NCBI RefSeq assembly: GCF_014280875.1
Contig: NZ_JACLAL010000006.1
Location: forward strand, 372,001 to 436,000
From: Paenirhizobium daejeonense
GTDB lineage: Bacteria; Pseudomonadota; Alphaproteobacteria; Rhizobiales; Rhizobiaceae
Length of the DNA: 64,000 bases
Reading direction: 5' to 3'
Positions 46,641-55,327 of the stretch are shown here, in pieces. The position numbers and the translations under genes are program-made. The notes beneath the pieces were generated by a model. It worked only from the letters and a program-made list of their open reading frames with translations, was not told the DNA's origin and did no database searches. Within the stretch, counting starts at the first letter, position 1. Every line of letters starts with the position of its first letter.

Positions 46641-46680
46641 GAACGCGGGAAGACCTTTGTCCCGCAATGGGGGATAGAGG

Positions 46681-47568
46681 GTGAAGATAAGGGCGACGCT
46701 CATCGGGTTCACGGCCATTCTCATGTGGTCCTTTCTGGCGTTGCTGACTGCCGCCTCCGGCAAGATGCCGCCCTTCCAGCTTTCGGCGATCACCTTTGCA
46801 ATCGGCAGTCTGCCGGGCATCATAACCTTCATTCTTCGACCTGAGCGTATCGGAGAGCTTCGACAGCCCGCCAAGGTCTGGCTCACCGGTGTCATCGGGC
46901 TGTTCGGCTACCATTTCCTCTATTTCACGGCTCTCAGGAACGCGCCGGCCGTCGAGGCGGGACTGATCGCTTATCTCTGGCCTCTGCTGATCGTCGTCGG
47001 CTCAGCGCTGTTGCCGGGGGAGAAGCTGCGCTGGTATCACGTCCTCGGGGCGCTGGCGGGGCTTTCCGGCACGGTGCTGATCGTTGCCAAGAACGGCATT
47101 TCCTTCGATCCCGCCTATGGTTTCGGATACTTCGCTGCCTTCCTTTGTGCCTTCACATGGTCGGCCTATTCGCTGATCACGCGGCGTTTCGAGGCGGCCT
47201 CGACCGATGTCGTCACGGGCTTCTGCCTCGCGACCTCGATCCTTTCGCTCGCCTGCCATCTTGGGCTGGAGACGACTGTCTGGCCGGAATCGGTTTCTCA
47301 GTGGGCTGCCGTTGTCGGGCTTGGTATCTTTCCCGTTGGCCTTGCCTTCTACGCCTGGGATTACGGTGTGAAGAACGGCGATATCCAGATCCTTGGAGCC
47401 TCGTCCTACGCTGCGCCGCTGCTCTCGACCCTGATCCTCACGCTCTTCGGTTTTGCCGAGCCAAGCCTCAGGATCGGCCTTGCCTGCCTGCTGATCACGG
47501 GCGGGGCGATGCTGGCTGCTCGGGACATGATCCGCCGCCGGCAATCTACGGAAAAAGTGGAGGCTTGA
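46681..47568 (+). CDS. EamA (DMT) family transporter
   Basis: A 295-residue protein with about ten hydrophobic helices and two EamA repeats (FTAILMWSFLALLTA... and FGYFAAFLCAFTWSAYSLITRR). DMT-family proteins move small metabolites, often amino acids, out of the cell; AYLWPLLIVVGSALLPGEKL suggests the aromatic amino acid exporter YddG-like subgroup, which is only tentative. It starts with GTG at 46681 preceded by GGGGGATAGAGG. A hairpin at about 46645-46665 lies before it. Its start is 40 bases after the DUF3108 gene. Confidence 0.85.
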   Translation: MKIRATLIGFTAILMWSFLALLTAASGKMPPFQLSAITFAIGSLPGIITFILRPERIGELRQPAKVWLTGVIGLFGYHFLYFTALRNAPAVEAGLIAYLWPLLIVVGSALLPGEKLRWYHVLGALAGLSGTVLIVAKNGISFDPAYGFGYFAAFLCAFTWSAYSLITRRFEAASTDVVTGFCLATSILSLACHLGLETTVWPESVSQWAAVVGLGIFPVGLAFYAWDYGVKNGDIQILGASSYAAPLLSTLILTLFGFAEPSLRIGLACLLITGGAMLAARDMIRRRQSTEKVEA

Positions 47569-47598
47569 CGGTTTCGCGGCGCATGCCAAAGTAGCGGC

Positions 47599-48225
47599 AT
47601 GACGATATTCTATCTCGCCGTGCTGCTGGGCCTTGCCTATTTCGCGATATTGCCGCGCCCGGAAAGTCATTTCCGGACGGTGGCGAAGACATTGCCGATC
47701 ATTCTTCTTTGCGTTTTCGCCGCTCTTTCCGGCGCGTGGTGGCTGGTTGTCGTGGCGCTGGGCCTGAGCGCTGTCGGTGACGCGCTGATCTCCCGCAGCG
47801 GCGAGCTTGCCTTCAAACTCGGTCTTCAGGTCTTCCTGGCCGTGCTGCTGATCTATGCCGCGATCTTTTATCTGAACGGCGATCTCGACATTCTGACGGT
47901 CGCGCCGTGGCGCTGGCTGGCTGCAGTCGCGCTCGTCGTTTTCGGCGTTTTCCTGCTGCGCATACTCTGGAACCCGACTGGGCCGTTGGCACCTGCGATC
48001 GCCTCCTATATCGCCGCCATGCTGGTGATGGGGCTGATGTCGCTGACGATGCCGTCGCCACTCGTGTTCATCGGTGCGGTAGCCTTCCTTATTTCGGATG
48101 CATTGATCGCGCTCGAAAGTTTCCTGTTGAAGGATGAAGGGCATAAGAAGATCTCAAGCTATGCAGTCTGGGCTTTCTATTTCTTCGCCCAGTGCATCCT
48201 CACGCTTTCGCTCGTGAGCCTTTAG
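47599..48225 (+). CDS. YhhN/TMEM86 family membrane protein (lysoplasmalogenase-like)
   Basis: A 208-residue protein with seven to eight hydrophobic helices and the YhhN family pattern: ALGLSAVGDALISR, LQVFLAVLLIYAAIFY and FLISDALIALESFLL. The conserved Asp of the SAVGDALI and SDALIAL helices is present. Human TMEM86 members are lysoplasmalogenases; bacterial functions are less certain. A RIME-like palindrome follows the stop codon. Confidence 0.82.
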   Translation: MTIFYLAVLLGLAYFAILPRPESHFRTVAKTLPIILLCVFAALSGAWWLVVVALGLSAVGDALISRSGELAFKLGLQVFLAVLLIYAAIFYLNGDLDILTVAPWRWLAAVALVVFGVFLLRILWNPTGPLAPAIASYIAAMLVMGLMSLTMPSPLVFIGAVAFLISDALIALESFLLKDEGHKKISSYAVWAFYFFAQCILTLSLVSL

Positions 48226-48232
48226 ATTTTAC

Positions 48233-48276
48233 GCATTTCCGGACGCAAAACCGCGGCACACTTTTGCTGGAAATGC
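48233..48276. repeat. RIME-like rhizobial palindromic intergenic element, copy 1
   Basis: GCATTTCC and GGAAATGC close a 44-base imperfect palindrome with inner GCAAAA and TTTTGC arms. The core CCGGACGCAAAACC is shared with copy 2 at 52526. The element lies between two convergent genes, just after the stop at 48225, as is common for these repeats in Rhizobiaceae, and may act as a bidirectional terminator. Confidence 0.75.
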
Positions 48277-48285
48277 TTCAGCCAA

Positions 48286-48711
48286 TCAGGCGCCTGCAGG
48301 CTTCCAGTCCGGCGAAGCCATCTCGAAGGACGAGTATTCGAAGCCGGGTGCCACGGTGCAGCCGACAAGGGTGAAAGCGCCGAGGCTTTCGGCGGCTTGC
48401 CAGCCTCCGGCAGGAATAATGGCCTGTGGCCTTTCACCCTTGGCGAGGTCTGGCCCGAGCACGATGGTTTCGACCGCATCGCCATCCGGGGAGGAGCGGA
48501 GCGCCAGCGGTGCTCCGGCGTAATAGTGCCAGACCTCGACTGCATCCCTGACCCGGTGCCAATGGGATTGTTCGCCGGCCTCAAGCAGATAGTAAATGGC
48601 GGTCGAGTGGCCGCGCGGCGCTCCTGCCTGATCGCGGTATGTCTCCACGAACCAGCCGCCTTCCGGATGCCGCTGCATGCCGAGCGTCCTGATGATGTCT
48701 TCCGCCTGCAT
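48286..48711 (-). CDS. DUF985 cupin protein
   Basis: A 141-residue cupin of the DUF985 family. Signatures are LGMQRHPEGGWFVETYRD, SHWHRVRDAVEVWHYYAGAPLAL and GCTVAPGFEYSSFEMAS. The His residues in SHWHRV would bind a metal in many cupins. The function is unknown; sugar or nucleotide-sugar related roles have been suggested for relatives. Its ATG shares one base with the stop of gloB (TGATG), so it is translationally coupled to it. Confidence 0.87.
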   Translation of the reverse strand: MQAEDIIRTLGMQRHPEGGWFVETYRDQAGAPRGHSTAIYYLLEAGEQSHWHRVRDAVEVWHYYAGAPLALRSSPDGDAVETIVLGPDLAKGERPQAIIPAGGWQAAESLGAFTLVGCTVAPGFEYSSFEMASPDWKPAGA

Positions 48712-49481
48712 CAGAAATGATCCTTGCGCTTGCGGATCTCGGCGAAGACCTCCTCATTCGTGTTCCCCTCCATCAGCAGGTTGCGGCGGATCGCGGGATC
48801 GGCCGCCCGGAGGAAGGGGTTGGTCTCCTTCTCTAGTCCGATTGTCGTCGGAATGGTGAATTCACCTCTCTGGCGCTTCTCCTCGATTTCCGCTGCGCGG
48901 CTCACCAGTCGCGCATTGTCCGGGTCGATAGTCAGGGCGAAGCGGGCGTTGGAGAGCGTATATTCATGGCCGAAATAGACGGCAGTCTCGTCCGGCAGGG
49001 CGGCGAGTTTCTGCAGCGAATGCCACATGTCGAATGCGGGCCGCTCGAAGAGACGTCCGCAACCGAGCGCAAACAGCGTATCGGCGGCAAACAGGATCTT
49101 GCTGTCCGGCAAATGATAACAGACGTGCCCGGCGGTGTGACCGGGCGTTTCGATCACGCGGACCGGTCTCGTGCCGAAATTGAAGCTGTCGCCATCGCCG
49201 ACGGCCCGGTCCAGTCCCGGAATCGCAACCGCTTCGTTTCGGGGGCCGATGATTTCGCACCCGAAATGCTCTTTCAGGGCCAGATTCGCCTCGACGTGAT
49301 CGCCATGATGATGGGTGGTGAGGATGTGGGTGATCGACCAGTCGCGCCGTTTCGCCGCGGCCAGGATCGGCTCGAGTTCCGGCGCGTCGACCGAGGCGGT
49401 GACACCGGATTCCTCACAATGGATGAGAACGCCGAAATTGTCGCTTCGGCAGAGAAAGACTTCGATTTCGAGGGGTTTCAT
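48711..49481 (-). CDS. gloB: Hydroxyacylglutathione hydrolase (glyoxalase II)
   Basis: A 256-residue metallo-beta-lactamase-fold enzyme that hydrolyses S-lactoylglutathione in methylglyoxal detoxification. The binuclear site motif is [12 protein letters not shown], followed by [13 protein letters not shown] and [13 protein letters not shown]. The start [16 protein letters not shown] at 49481 is usual for alphaproteobacterial GloB; the open frame extends far upstream without support. The divergent methyltransferase gene begins 84 bases away, a common rhizobial arrangement. Confidence 0.94.
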   Translation of the reverse strand: MKPLEIEVFLCRSDNFGVLIHCEESGVTASVDAPELEPILAAAKRRDWSITHILTTHHHGDHVEANLALKEHFGCEIIGPRNEAVAIPGLDRAVGDGDSFNFGTRPVRVIETPGHTAGHVCYHLPDSKILFAADTLFALGCGRLFERPAFDMWHSLQKLAALPDETAVYFGHEYTLSNARFALTIDPDNARLVSRAAEIEEKRQRGEFTIPTTIGLEKETNPFLRAADPAIRRNLLMEGNTNEEVFAEIRKRKDHF

Positions 49482-49565
49482 CAGGCCGCAGTCCCTTCCA
49501 GGTGGTTCGCCGGAATGTAGCGTGTTCGGCCTTGAAGTCCAATCACCGCCTGCTATCAATGAGCG

Positions 49566-50315
49566 ATGCATGTCGATATCGTCGATCTCCGTCAGTTTTA
49601 TCATTCCATGCTGGGGCGCGTGGCGGAACATTCCATTGCCATGGCGCTTGCCTCGCTCTGGGTGCGGATGCCGGAGGAACGGCTGGTCGGTCTTGGATAT
49701 GCTGTTCCATTTCTCGACCGTTTCCGCGCCGACACCGAGAGAACCTTTGCCTTCATGCCTGCTGGCCAGGGGGCGGTGAACTGGCCTGTCGGTGAGCCTT
49801 CGGCGACTGCGCTGGTGTTCGAGGAGGAATTGCCCCTGCCGGATGCCTCGATTGACCGGGTTCTCATGGTGCATTCGCTGGAATTTACGGAAAATCCCCG
49901 CGAGACGCTGAAGGAAATCTGGCGCATTCTGGCGCCGGGTGGCCGGCTGGTGATCGTGGTGCCGAACCGGCGTGGCGTCTGGGCGCGAATGGAGCACACC
50001 CCGTTCGGTTCGGGGCGGCCCTATTCGCGCGGACAACTGACCACCCTCCTGAGGGAAACCAATTTCACGCCGGGTGCCAGTACCGAGGCCCTGTTCTTTC
50101 CGCCGTCGAAGATCCGGGCAGTGCTGCGGCTCAGGGGCGGGTTCGAACGGCTCGGACGGATGCTGTGGCCTGCCTTTTCCGGCGTTATCGTCGTCGAGGC
50201 GCAGAAGCGGCTCTATCAGGGGCTGCCGGTTGCGGCGCGAGCTTCCCGCCGCGTTTTCGTGCCGGTCATCGCTCCCCAAGGCATCCCCACCACCCGGCAG
50301 GCGGCCAAGCGCTGA
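49566..50315 (+). CDS. Class I SAM-dependent methyltransferase
   Basis: A 249-residue protein with a methyltransferase fold. The later motifs are clear, for example [51 protein letters not shown] (the motif IV-V region); the SAM-binding glycine loop is less standard. Methylation target unknown. It diverges from gloB, and a hisC-tyrC operon begins 113 bases downstream. Confidence 0.82.
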   Translation: MHVDIVDLRQFYHSMLGRVAEHSIAMALASLWVRMPEERLVGLGYAVPFLDRFRADTERTFAFMPAGQGAVNWPVGEPSATALVFEEELPLPDASIDRVLMVHSLEFTENPRETLKEIWRILAPGGRLVIVVPNRRGVWARMEHTPFGSGRPYSRGQLTTLLRETNFTPGASTEALFFPPSKIRAVLRLRGGFERLGRMLWPAFSGVIVVEAQKRLYQGLPVAARASRRVFVPVIAPQGIPTTRQAAKR

Positions 50316-50428
50316 AGCCTGCTTCGTTTCCCGCGTGAAGTCTCGACAAATCCGGCGTTCCGCTTTATTGGCTTGCGCCAGCAGGGCCGGGCTATTGCCG
50401 GGATTTTTCGAGATAGAAAGCCAGTTTG

Positions 50429-51532
50429 ATGAACATGGAAGTGAAGCCTACTCCGCGTCCGGGTATTCTCGACATTGCCGCCTATGTGCCGGGCAAGGAG
50501 CATGCCCCGGGTGTTGCCCGGGTCTTCAAGTTGTCCTCCAACGAGTCGCCGCTGGGCCCCAGTCCCAAGGCGATCGGTGCCTTCCAGCAGAGCGCCGGGC
50601 ATCTGGAAATGTATCCTGACGGGCAGGCGCTGGCGCTTCGCGAAGCGATTGCCGACGTCCATGGCCTCAATGTGCACAATATCCTGTGCGGCAACGGCTC
50701 TGATGAACTTCTCGGTCTGCTTTGCCATGTCTATCTCGGTGCAGGCGACGAGGGCATTATCACCGAGCATGGCTTTCTGGTCTACAAGATCCAGATCAAG
50801 GCTGCGGGCGCCACCCCGGTCGTGGTGAAGGAAAAGGATTGCACCGTCGATGTCGACGCAATCCTCTCCGCCGTTACCGAGAGGACGAAGATCATCTTCC
50901 TTGCCAATCCGGGCAACCCGACGGGCACCTACGTGCCGGCAAGCGAAATCCGCCGGCTGCATGCCGGACTGCCGGGCAATGTCATTCTCGTGCTTGATGC
51001 CGCCTATGCCGAATATGTCCGTCGCAACGACTACGAAGCCGGCGTCGAACTGGTGTCGGGCAATCGCAACGTCGTCATGACGCGCACCTTCTCCAAGGTT
51101 TACGGGCTTGCCGCGTTGCGTGTCGGCTGGGCCTATGGGCCCACCGAGATCCTCGATGCGCTCAATCGCGTGCGCGGTCCGTTCAACCTCAACGCTCCGG
51201 CAATCGCTGCGGGGGCTGCCGCGATCCGCGACCAGGAATTCGTCGGCAAGGCTGTCGAGCACAACCTCGTCTGGATCGAAAAGGTTACCGAGGCGCTGAC
51301 CGGGCTCGGTCTCAGGGTAACGCCTTCCGTCGCCAACTTCGTGCTCATGCATTTCCCGGATGTCGATGGCAAGCGCGCTGAGGAAGCCGATGCGTTCCTC
51401 ACCAGCCGGGGTTACATCTTGCGGGCGGTGCGCGGTTACGGCTTTGCCAATTCTCTGCGCATGACGATCGGCAGTGCAGAAGCCAATATCGGCGTTATCG
51501 AAGCGCTCACTGAATTCATGGGTCGCGCCTGA
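50429..51532 (+). CDS. hisC: Histidinol-phosphate/aromatic aminotransferase (HisC family)
   Basis: A 367-residue class II aminotransferase. The fold's signatures are [27 protein letters not shown] and [17 protein letters not shown] with the PLP Lys. The ATG at 50429 is preceded by a TTG that is less likely. Its stop shares one base with the start of tyrC (TGATG). The coupling suggests that it also, or mainly, transaminates prephenate-derived aromatic acids, since HisC-type aminotransferases beside tyrC act on phenylpyruvate or tyrosine in several bacteria; this is an inference. Confidence 0.9.
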   Translation: MNMEVKPTPRPGILDIAAYVPGKEHAPGVARVFKLSSNESPLGPSPKAIGAFQQSAGHLEMYPDGQALALREAIADVHGLNVHNILCGNGSDELLGLLCHVYLGAGDEGIITEHGFLVYKIQIKAAGATPVVVKEKDCTVDVDAILSAVTERTKIIFLANPGNPTGTYVPASEIRRLHAGLPGNVILVLDAAYAEYVRRNDYEAGVELVSGNRNVVMTRTFSKVYGLAALRVGWAYGPTEILDALNRVRGPFNLNAPAIAAGAAAIRDQEFVGKAVEHNLVWIEKVTEALTGLGLRVTPSVANFVLMHFPDVDGKRAEEADAFLTSRGYILRAVRGYGFANSLRMTIGSAEANIGVIEALTEFMGRA

Positions 51533-52461
51533 TGCCGGAAGCCATGTTTGACCGTATCGCGCTCATCGGCATCGGCCTTATCGGCTCGTCGATTGCCCGT
51601 GATGTCAAGGAGCTCGGGCTGGCCCGCGAGGTGGTTATCTCGACGCGTAGCGCCGATACGCTGAAGCGCGCCGGAGAACTTGGGCTTGGAACATCCTACA
51701 CCTTGTCGGCGGCGGAAGCTGTCGAAGGCGCCGACCTGGTTATCGTTTCTGTGCCTGTCGGCGCTTCCGAGGCGGTGGCGAAACAGATTGCGCCGCACCT
51801 GAAACCGGGCGCCATCGTCACTGATGTTGGCTCCACCAAGGCTTCCGTCATCGCGCAGATGGCGCCGCATATGCCTGAGAACGTGCATTTCATCCCGGGC
51901 CACCCGCTGGCTGGGACGGAGAAATCCGGCCCGGATGCCGGTTTTATCGGTCTTTTCAGAGGTCGCTGGTGCATCTTCACGCCCCTGCCGGACACGGATG
52001 CCGAGGCGCTGTCGCGGCTCAAGATTTTCTGGGAGGCGCTCGGTTCCCGGGTGGACGAGATGGATCCGCAGCACCACGACAAGGTGCTGGCGATCGTTTC
52101 TCACTTGCCGCACATCATCGCCTACAACATCGTCGGCACCGCCGACGATCTTGAGACGGTGACGGAATCGGAAGTCATCAAGTACTCGGCTTCGGGTTTC
52201 CGTGACTTCACCCGTCTTGCCGCTTCGGATCCGACCATGTGGCGGGACGTGTGCCTGCACAACAAGGATGCGATCCTCGAAATGCTCTCGCGCTTTTCGG
52301 AGGATCTCGCCTATCTGCAGCGGGCGATTCGCTGGGGCGAGGGCGACAAGCTGTTCGAACTCTTCACCCGCACGCGCGCGGTTCGCCGCTCGATCATCGA
52401 GGCCGGTCAGGACGTCGATGTACCCGATTTCGGTCGCCACGCCCTCGACAAGAAGGCCTGA
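51532..52461 (+). CDS. tyrC: Prephenate/arogenate (cyclohexadienyl) dehydrogenase
   Basis: A 309-residue NAD(P)-dependent dehydrogenase for tyrosine synthesis. The Rossmann motif is IALIGIGLIGSSIARD near the N-terminus; HPLAGTEKSGPDAGFIGLF and LPHIIAYNIVGTADD are the catalytic-site signatures of the prephenate dehydrogenase family. It is coupled to hisC by a TGATG overlap. A RIME-like palindrome follows the stop. Confidence 0.93.
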   Translation: MPEAMFDRIALIGIGLIGSSIARDVKELGLAREVVISTRSADTLKRAGELGLGTSYTLSAAEAVEGADLVIVSVPVGASEAVAKQIAPHLKPGAIVTDVGSTKASVIAQMAPHMPENVHFIPGHPLAGTEKSGPDAGFIGLFRGRWCIFTPLPDTDAEALSRLKIFWEALGSRVDEMDPQHHDKVLAIVSHLPHIIAYNIVGTADDLETVTESEVIKYSASGFRDFTRLAASDPTMWRDVCLHNKDAILEMLSRFSEDLAYLQRAIRWGEGDKLFELFTRTRAVRRSIIEAGQDVDVPDFGRHALDKKA

Positions 52462-52525
52462 TCCTCAGGAGCTTGCCGGCGGGCGAATCTGAGAGATTGC
52501 GACGTGTTCTATCCCTTTGTTCCCC

Positions 52526-52569
52526 GTAATTCCGGACGCAAAACCGATTCCCACTTTTGCTGGAATTGC
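52526..52569. repeat. RIME-like rhizobial palindromic intergenic element, copy 2
   Basis: A 44-base element closed by AATTCC and GGAATT arms, with the same core CCGGACGCAAAACC as copy 1 (48233-48276). It lies between the convergent tyrC and DUF2125 genes and ends two bases before the latter's stop codon (52571). Both copies separate convergent genes. Confidence 0.75.
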
Positions 52570-52570
52570 T

Positions 52571-53584
52571 TCAGATCGGCGGCAGTACGCCGATCGGGAT
52601 GAAGCCGCCGAGGATGACGACGCCGTTTTGGATTTTCAGATCGACGCCGCCGTTCTGCCGGCCGGAGAAGAGTGCCTTGAGGATCTTTGCACCGCTCTTG
52701 ATGGTGTCGGCGTCATCGGGGAATGCCTCGGCGAGGGTTTTTCGCCACGCGTCGATGCCCTCGAGGTCGAGGCGTAACTCGCCGGAAATCAGACCGTCGG
52801 TGCCGATGGAGAACGGGCCGTTGGCGGAGAGGATCCGCCCTTCGCCGAGGTCGATGGCGATGCGGCGGATTTCACCACTGCTGCCGTAAAGGCCTTCGCC
52901 GCGGTCTCCCTGCATGTCGAGATATTTCGCCTTGCCGGCAAGCGTCATGTCCACGGTCGTCGAGGACGGAGGGATGACGGGCGTTCCACCCGGCAGCTGG
53001 AATGTGCCGTTGCGGATCATCAGGGCGACATCAAGATCATCGCCATTGCGGCGGGCATGGGCCTCCAGATGGTCCGAGGCGGCATCAAAGGTCTGGCCCG
53101 TAGTCATTACGGTCACGGTCGCCTTGGAACCCGTTGCCTCCAGCGAGGTTCGGTCTACGCCGGAAAGGCCGGAGTTGACGCTGGATCGAAGCGCCTGCCA
53201 CTGCAGCGCAGCGGAAAAGCCGAGGGCCGAGCGCACTTCGCCGGGGCTGTCGAGTTCCCAGACCACATGGCCGGGCGCATAGATCTGTGCGGCAGAACGC
53301 AGCGCGCCGAACGAGGCGGAAAGTCCGTGAAAACGGTCGTCGAGCCCGACCTTGGAGCAGAACAGGCCAATGCGGAACGGAAAGCCGCGGACGGTGGTGT
53401 CATCGCAACTGATATCCACCTCCGCCGGATTTTCGCCGCCAAAGAAGGCAAGAAGGCTTTTCTGGAGCGAATTGGCTGCATAGAACCACGCACCTGTATA
53501 GGCGGCGATGCCGACTATGATGAGAATGCCCAGGCGCATAATCTTGCGACTGACGGCACTTGTCTCGGGCTTGTTCGTTGCCAT
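52571..53584 (-). CDS. DUF2125 domain protein, membrane anchored
   Basis: A 337-residue protein with one N-terminal membrane anchor (about residues 17-40, RLGILIIVGIAAYTGAWFYAA) and a large periplasmic DUF2125 domain made of beta strands. The segment DISCDDTTVRGFPFRIGLFCSKVGL and the C-terminal ILGGFIPIGVLPPI are typical of this alphaproteobacterial family. Function unknown; TamB/AsmA-like envelope roles have been proposed for relatives with similar folds, but this is only an inference. It diverges from the ChaC-like gene. Confidence 0.85.
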   Translation of the reverse strand: MATNKPETSAVSRKIMRLGILIIVGIAAYTGAWFYAANSLQKSLLAFFGGENPAEVDISCDDTTVRGFPFRIGLFCSKVGLDDRFHGLSASFGALRSAAQIYAPGHVVWELDSPGEVRSALGFSAALQWQALRSSVNSGLSGVDRTSLEATGSKATVTVMTTGQTFDAASDHLEAHARRNGDDLDVALMIRNGTFQLPGGTPVIPPSSTTVDMTLAGKAKYLDMQGDRGEGLYGSSGEIRRIAIDLGEGRILSANGPFSIGTDGLISGELRLDLEGIDAWRKTLAEAFPDDADTIKSGAKILKALFSGRQNGGVDLKIQNGVVILGGFIPIGVLPPI

Positions 53585-53636
53585 CCGGCGCTCCGATCGT
53601 AGAATGGTTGTTCGGCAAACGGGAATGACTTGCGAT

Positions 53637-54185
53637 ATGGACGAATTTTGGGTGTTTGGCTACGGATCGTTGATGTGGAATCCGGGCTTTCCCTTTGAAG
53701 AACGGATTCAGGCGCGGCTGATGGGGTATCGCCGCTCGCTTTGCGTCAGGTCATGGGTGCATCGTGGAACGGAAGAGCGCCCCGGACTCGTGCTTGGTCT
53801 CGACCGTGGCGGTTCTTGCAGGGGCGTTGCCTTCAAGGTCCCGCATTCCGATCAGGAAGAGACGCTCGGCTATCTCCGGCAACGCGAGCTTGTCACCCAC
53901 GTTTATCTCGAGCGGTTTCTGCGGTTGAAGCTGGACGATGGGCGGATCGTGAAGGCGGTGACCTATGTCGTCGACCGTGCGCATGCCCAGTATGGCGGCG
54001 CGGTAACGGTCAGTGAGGCAGCGCGGATCGTCAATGCAGCAGTCGGGCAGTCCGGCCCCAACCCCGTTTATGTTGCCAATACCGTGGCCCATCTCCGGGA
54101 AATGGGTATCCGCGACCACTGGCTCGAGTCGGTCGTCGCGGAAATCGCAAAGCTTGAAGGACTCGGGGTCGAAGAGGCGCTTTAA
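53637..54185 (+). CDS. ChaC-like gamma-glutamylcyclotransferase
   Basis: A 182-residue protein of the ChaC/GGCT fold, which cleaves glutathione to 5-oxoproline and Cys-Gly. The substrate-binding YGSL motif is in FGYGSLMWNPGFPFEERIQARLMGYRRSLC, and the catalytic Glu is expected in the later RQRELVTHVYLERFLRL part. The start MDEFWVFGYGS is chosen; MTCDMDEF at 53625 is also possible. It stands next to DUF2125 and a response regulator in Rhizobiales. Confidence 0.86.
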   Translation: MDEFWVFGYGSLMWNPGFPFEERIQARLMGYRRSLCVRSWVHRGTEERPGLVLGLDRGGSCRGVAFKVPHSDQEETLGYLRQRELVTHVYLERFLRLKLDDGRIVKAVTYVVDRAHAQYGGAVTVSEAARIVNAAVGQSGPNPVYVANTVAHLREMGIRDHWLESVVAEIAKLEGLGVEEAL

Positions 54186-54192
54186 ACTTGTG

Positions 54193-54552
54193 TCAGCTTG
54201 CCAGGGCGCGGGCGACTGCCTCGCGGATATCCGGCAGCGCGAAGGGCTTGGCGACGACGTCGACGATCTTTGCTGCGAGGTCGTCGGCGCGTTCGCGCTG
54301 CTCGGCATAGCCAGTCATCAGCAGGATCTTCATGTCGGGGAATGAAGAAGCGGCGCGGTGCGCCAGTTCGATGCCGTCCATGACGGGCATGCGGATATCC
54401 GAAAGCAGCAGGTCGAAGGAGCTTTCCGAGAGCCGCTCCAGGCCTTCGGCGCCATCGGCAGCTTCATAGGTTTCGTGGCCGTCGAGACGCAGCGCACGGG
54501 CCACGAAGGACCGCAGCGAATCTTCATCTTCGGTAATCAGAATTCTAGCCAT
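54193..54552 (-). CDS. cpdR: Single-domain response regulator, CpdR-like
   Basis: A 119-residue receiver with no output domain. The phosphoacceptor is Asp52 in LLLSDIRMPVMDG, the acidic pair is in LITEDED, and the conserved Lys lies in AKPFALPD. Length, N-terminus and the C-terminal ARALAS tail resemble CpdR, which in Caulobacter and Sinorhizobium localises the ClpXP protease and controls the cell cycle (family knowledge). It lies next to hpt as in other rhizobia. Confidence 0.8.
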   Translation of the reverse strand: MARILITEDEDSLRSFVARALRLDGHETYEAADGAEGLERLSESSFDLLLSDIRMPVMDGIELAHRAASSFPDMKILLMTGYAEQRERADDLAAKIVDVVAKPFALPDIREAVARALAS

Positions 54553-54715
54553 GAACGAACTTGCGCTCCCGTCTTGTCTGTGTGCCCCCGGGAGGCAAAT
54601 CACCATGCTTTCCTTTTCGATCGGTAAACACCAGGGGCTGCGCTCTCGCCCATGGTTAACAAGTGCTCTTCTTTAGCTGGCAAGAGTTCGCCTCATGCCG
54701 GTGCTTCGAAAAGCT

Positions 54716-55258
54716 TCAGGCGTCGCCGGTGACGACGCCGACGAAGGGCAGTTCGCGGAAGGCATAGGCGACATCCATGCCGTAGCCGACAACGAAATAG
54801 TCGGGGCATTCGAAGCCCACGTAATCGGCTTCGAAGACTTCCTTGCGCTTCACCTTCTTGTCGAGGAGCACGACGATCGTGACGCTCTTCGCGCCGCGTT
54901 CATACATCAGGTTCTTGGCGAAAAGCAGTGTGCGGCCGGATTCGAGAATGTCGTCGATCAGGAGGACGTTGCGGCCGCTGACATCGCTGTCGATGTCCTT
55001 GATGATCTTTACACCTTGGGACACCGTGCCAGTGCCGTAGCTGGACAGCGTGATGAATTCGACTTCCGGGGCAAGGCCCACGTCATGCAGGGCGCGGATC
55101 AGGTCGGCTGCGAAAATAAAGGAGCCCTTGAGGACGGAAATGACCAGCAGGTCGTCACAGGGACCGCTGGCGATCTCGGCAGCCAACACATGGTTACGCT
55201 CGGCGATCTGTTCGGCAGTATAAAGCGGTTCGATGTTCTTTCCGCGGACGACAGGCAT
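54716..55258 (-). CDS. hpt: Hypoxanthine phosphoribosyltransferase
   Basis: A 180-residue purine salvage enzyme that joins hypoxanthine or guanine to PRPP. The PRPP-binding motif is VLLIDDILESGRTL, with the earlier VISVLKGSFIFAADLIRAL and the later DYVGFECPDYFVVGYGMDV. The start MPVVRGKNIEPLY at 55258 is preceded by AGGAGTGTGTGC. CpdR-like and ChaC-like genes follow in the same or convergent orientation. Confidence 0.95.
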   Translation of the reverse strand: MPVVRGKNIEPLYTAEQIAERNHVLAAEIASGPCDDLLVISVLKGSFIFAADLIRALHDVGLAPEVEFITLSSYGTGTVSQGVKIIKDIDSDVSGRNVLLIDDILESGRTLLFAKNLMYERGAKSVTIVVLLDKKVKRKEVFEADYVGFECPDYFVVGYGMDVAYAFRELPFVGVVTGDA

Positions 55259-55327
55259 GCACACACTCCTTCAGCACAGCGGCCTCATGCTGACGGATGG
55301 CCGCGGGAAGGTTGGCGGATAGCACAG

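Noticed and set aside
46645..46665. Terminator between the DUF3108 and EamA genes
   Set aside because: GCGGGA/TCCCGC forms a stem, but no T tract follows, and the next ribosome binding site is only a few bases on. It is mentioned only as a possible weak structure.
47002..48144. A 380-codon minus-strand frame across the EamA and YhhN-type genes
   Set aside because: It opposes two well-defined membrane proteins and has no domain of its own.
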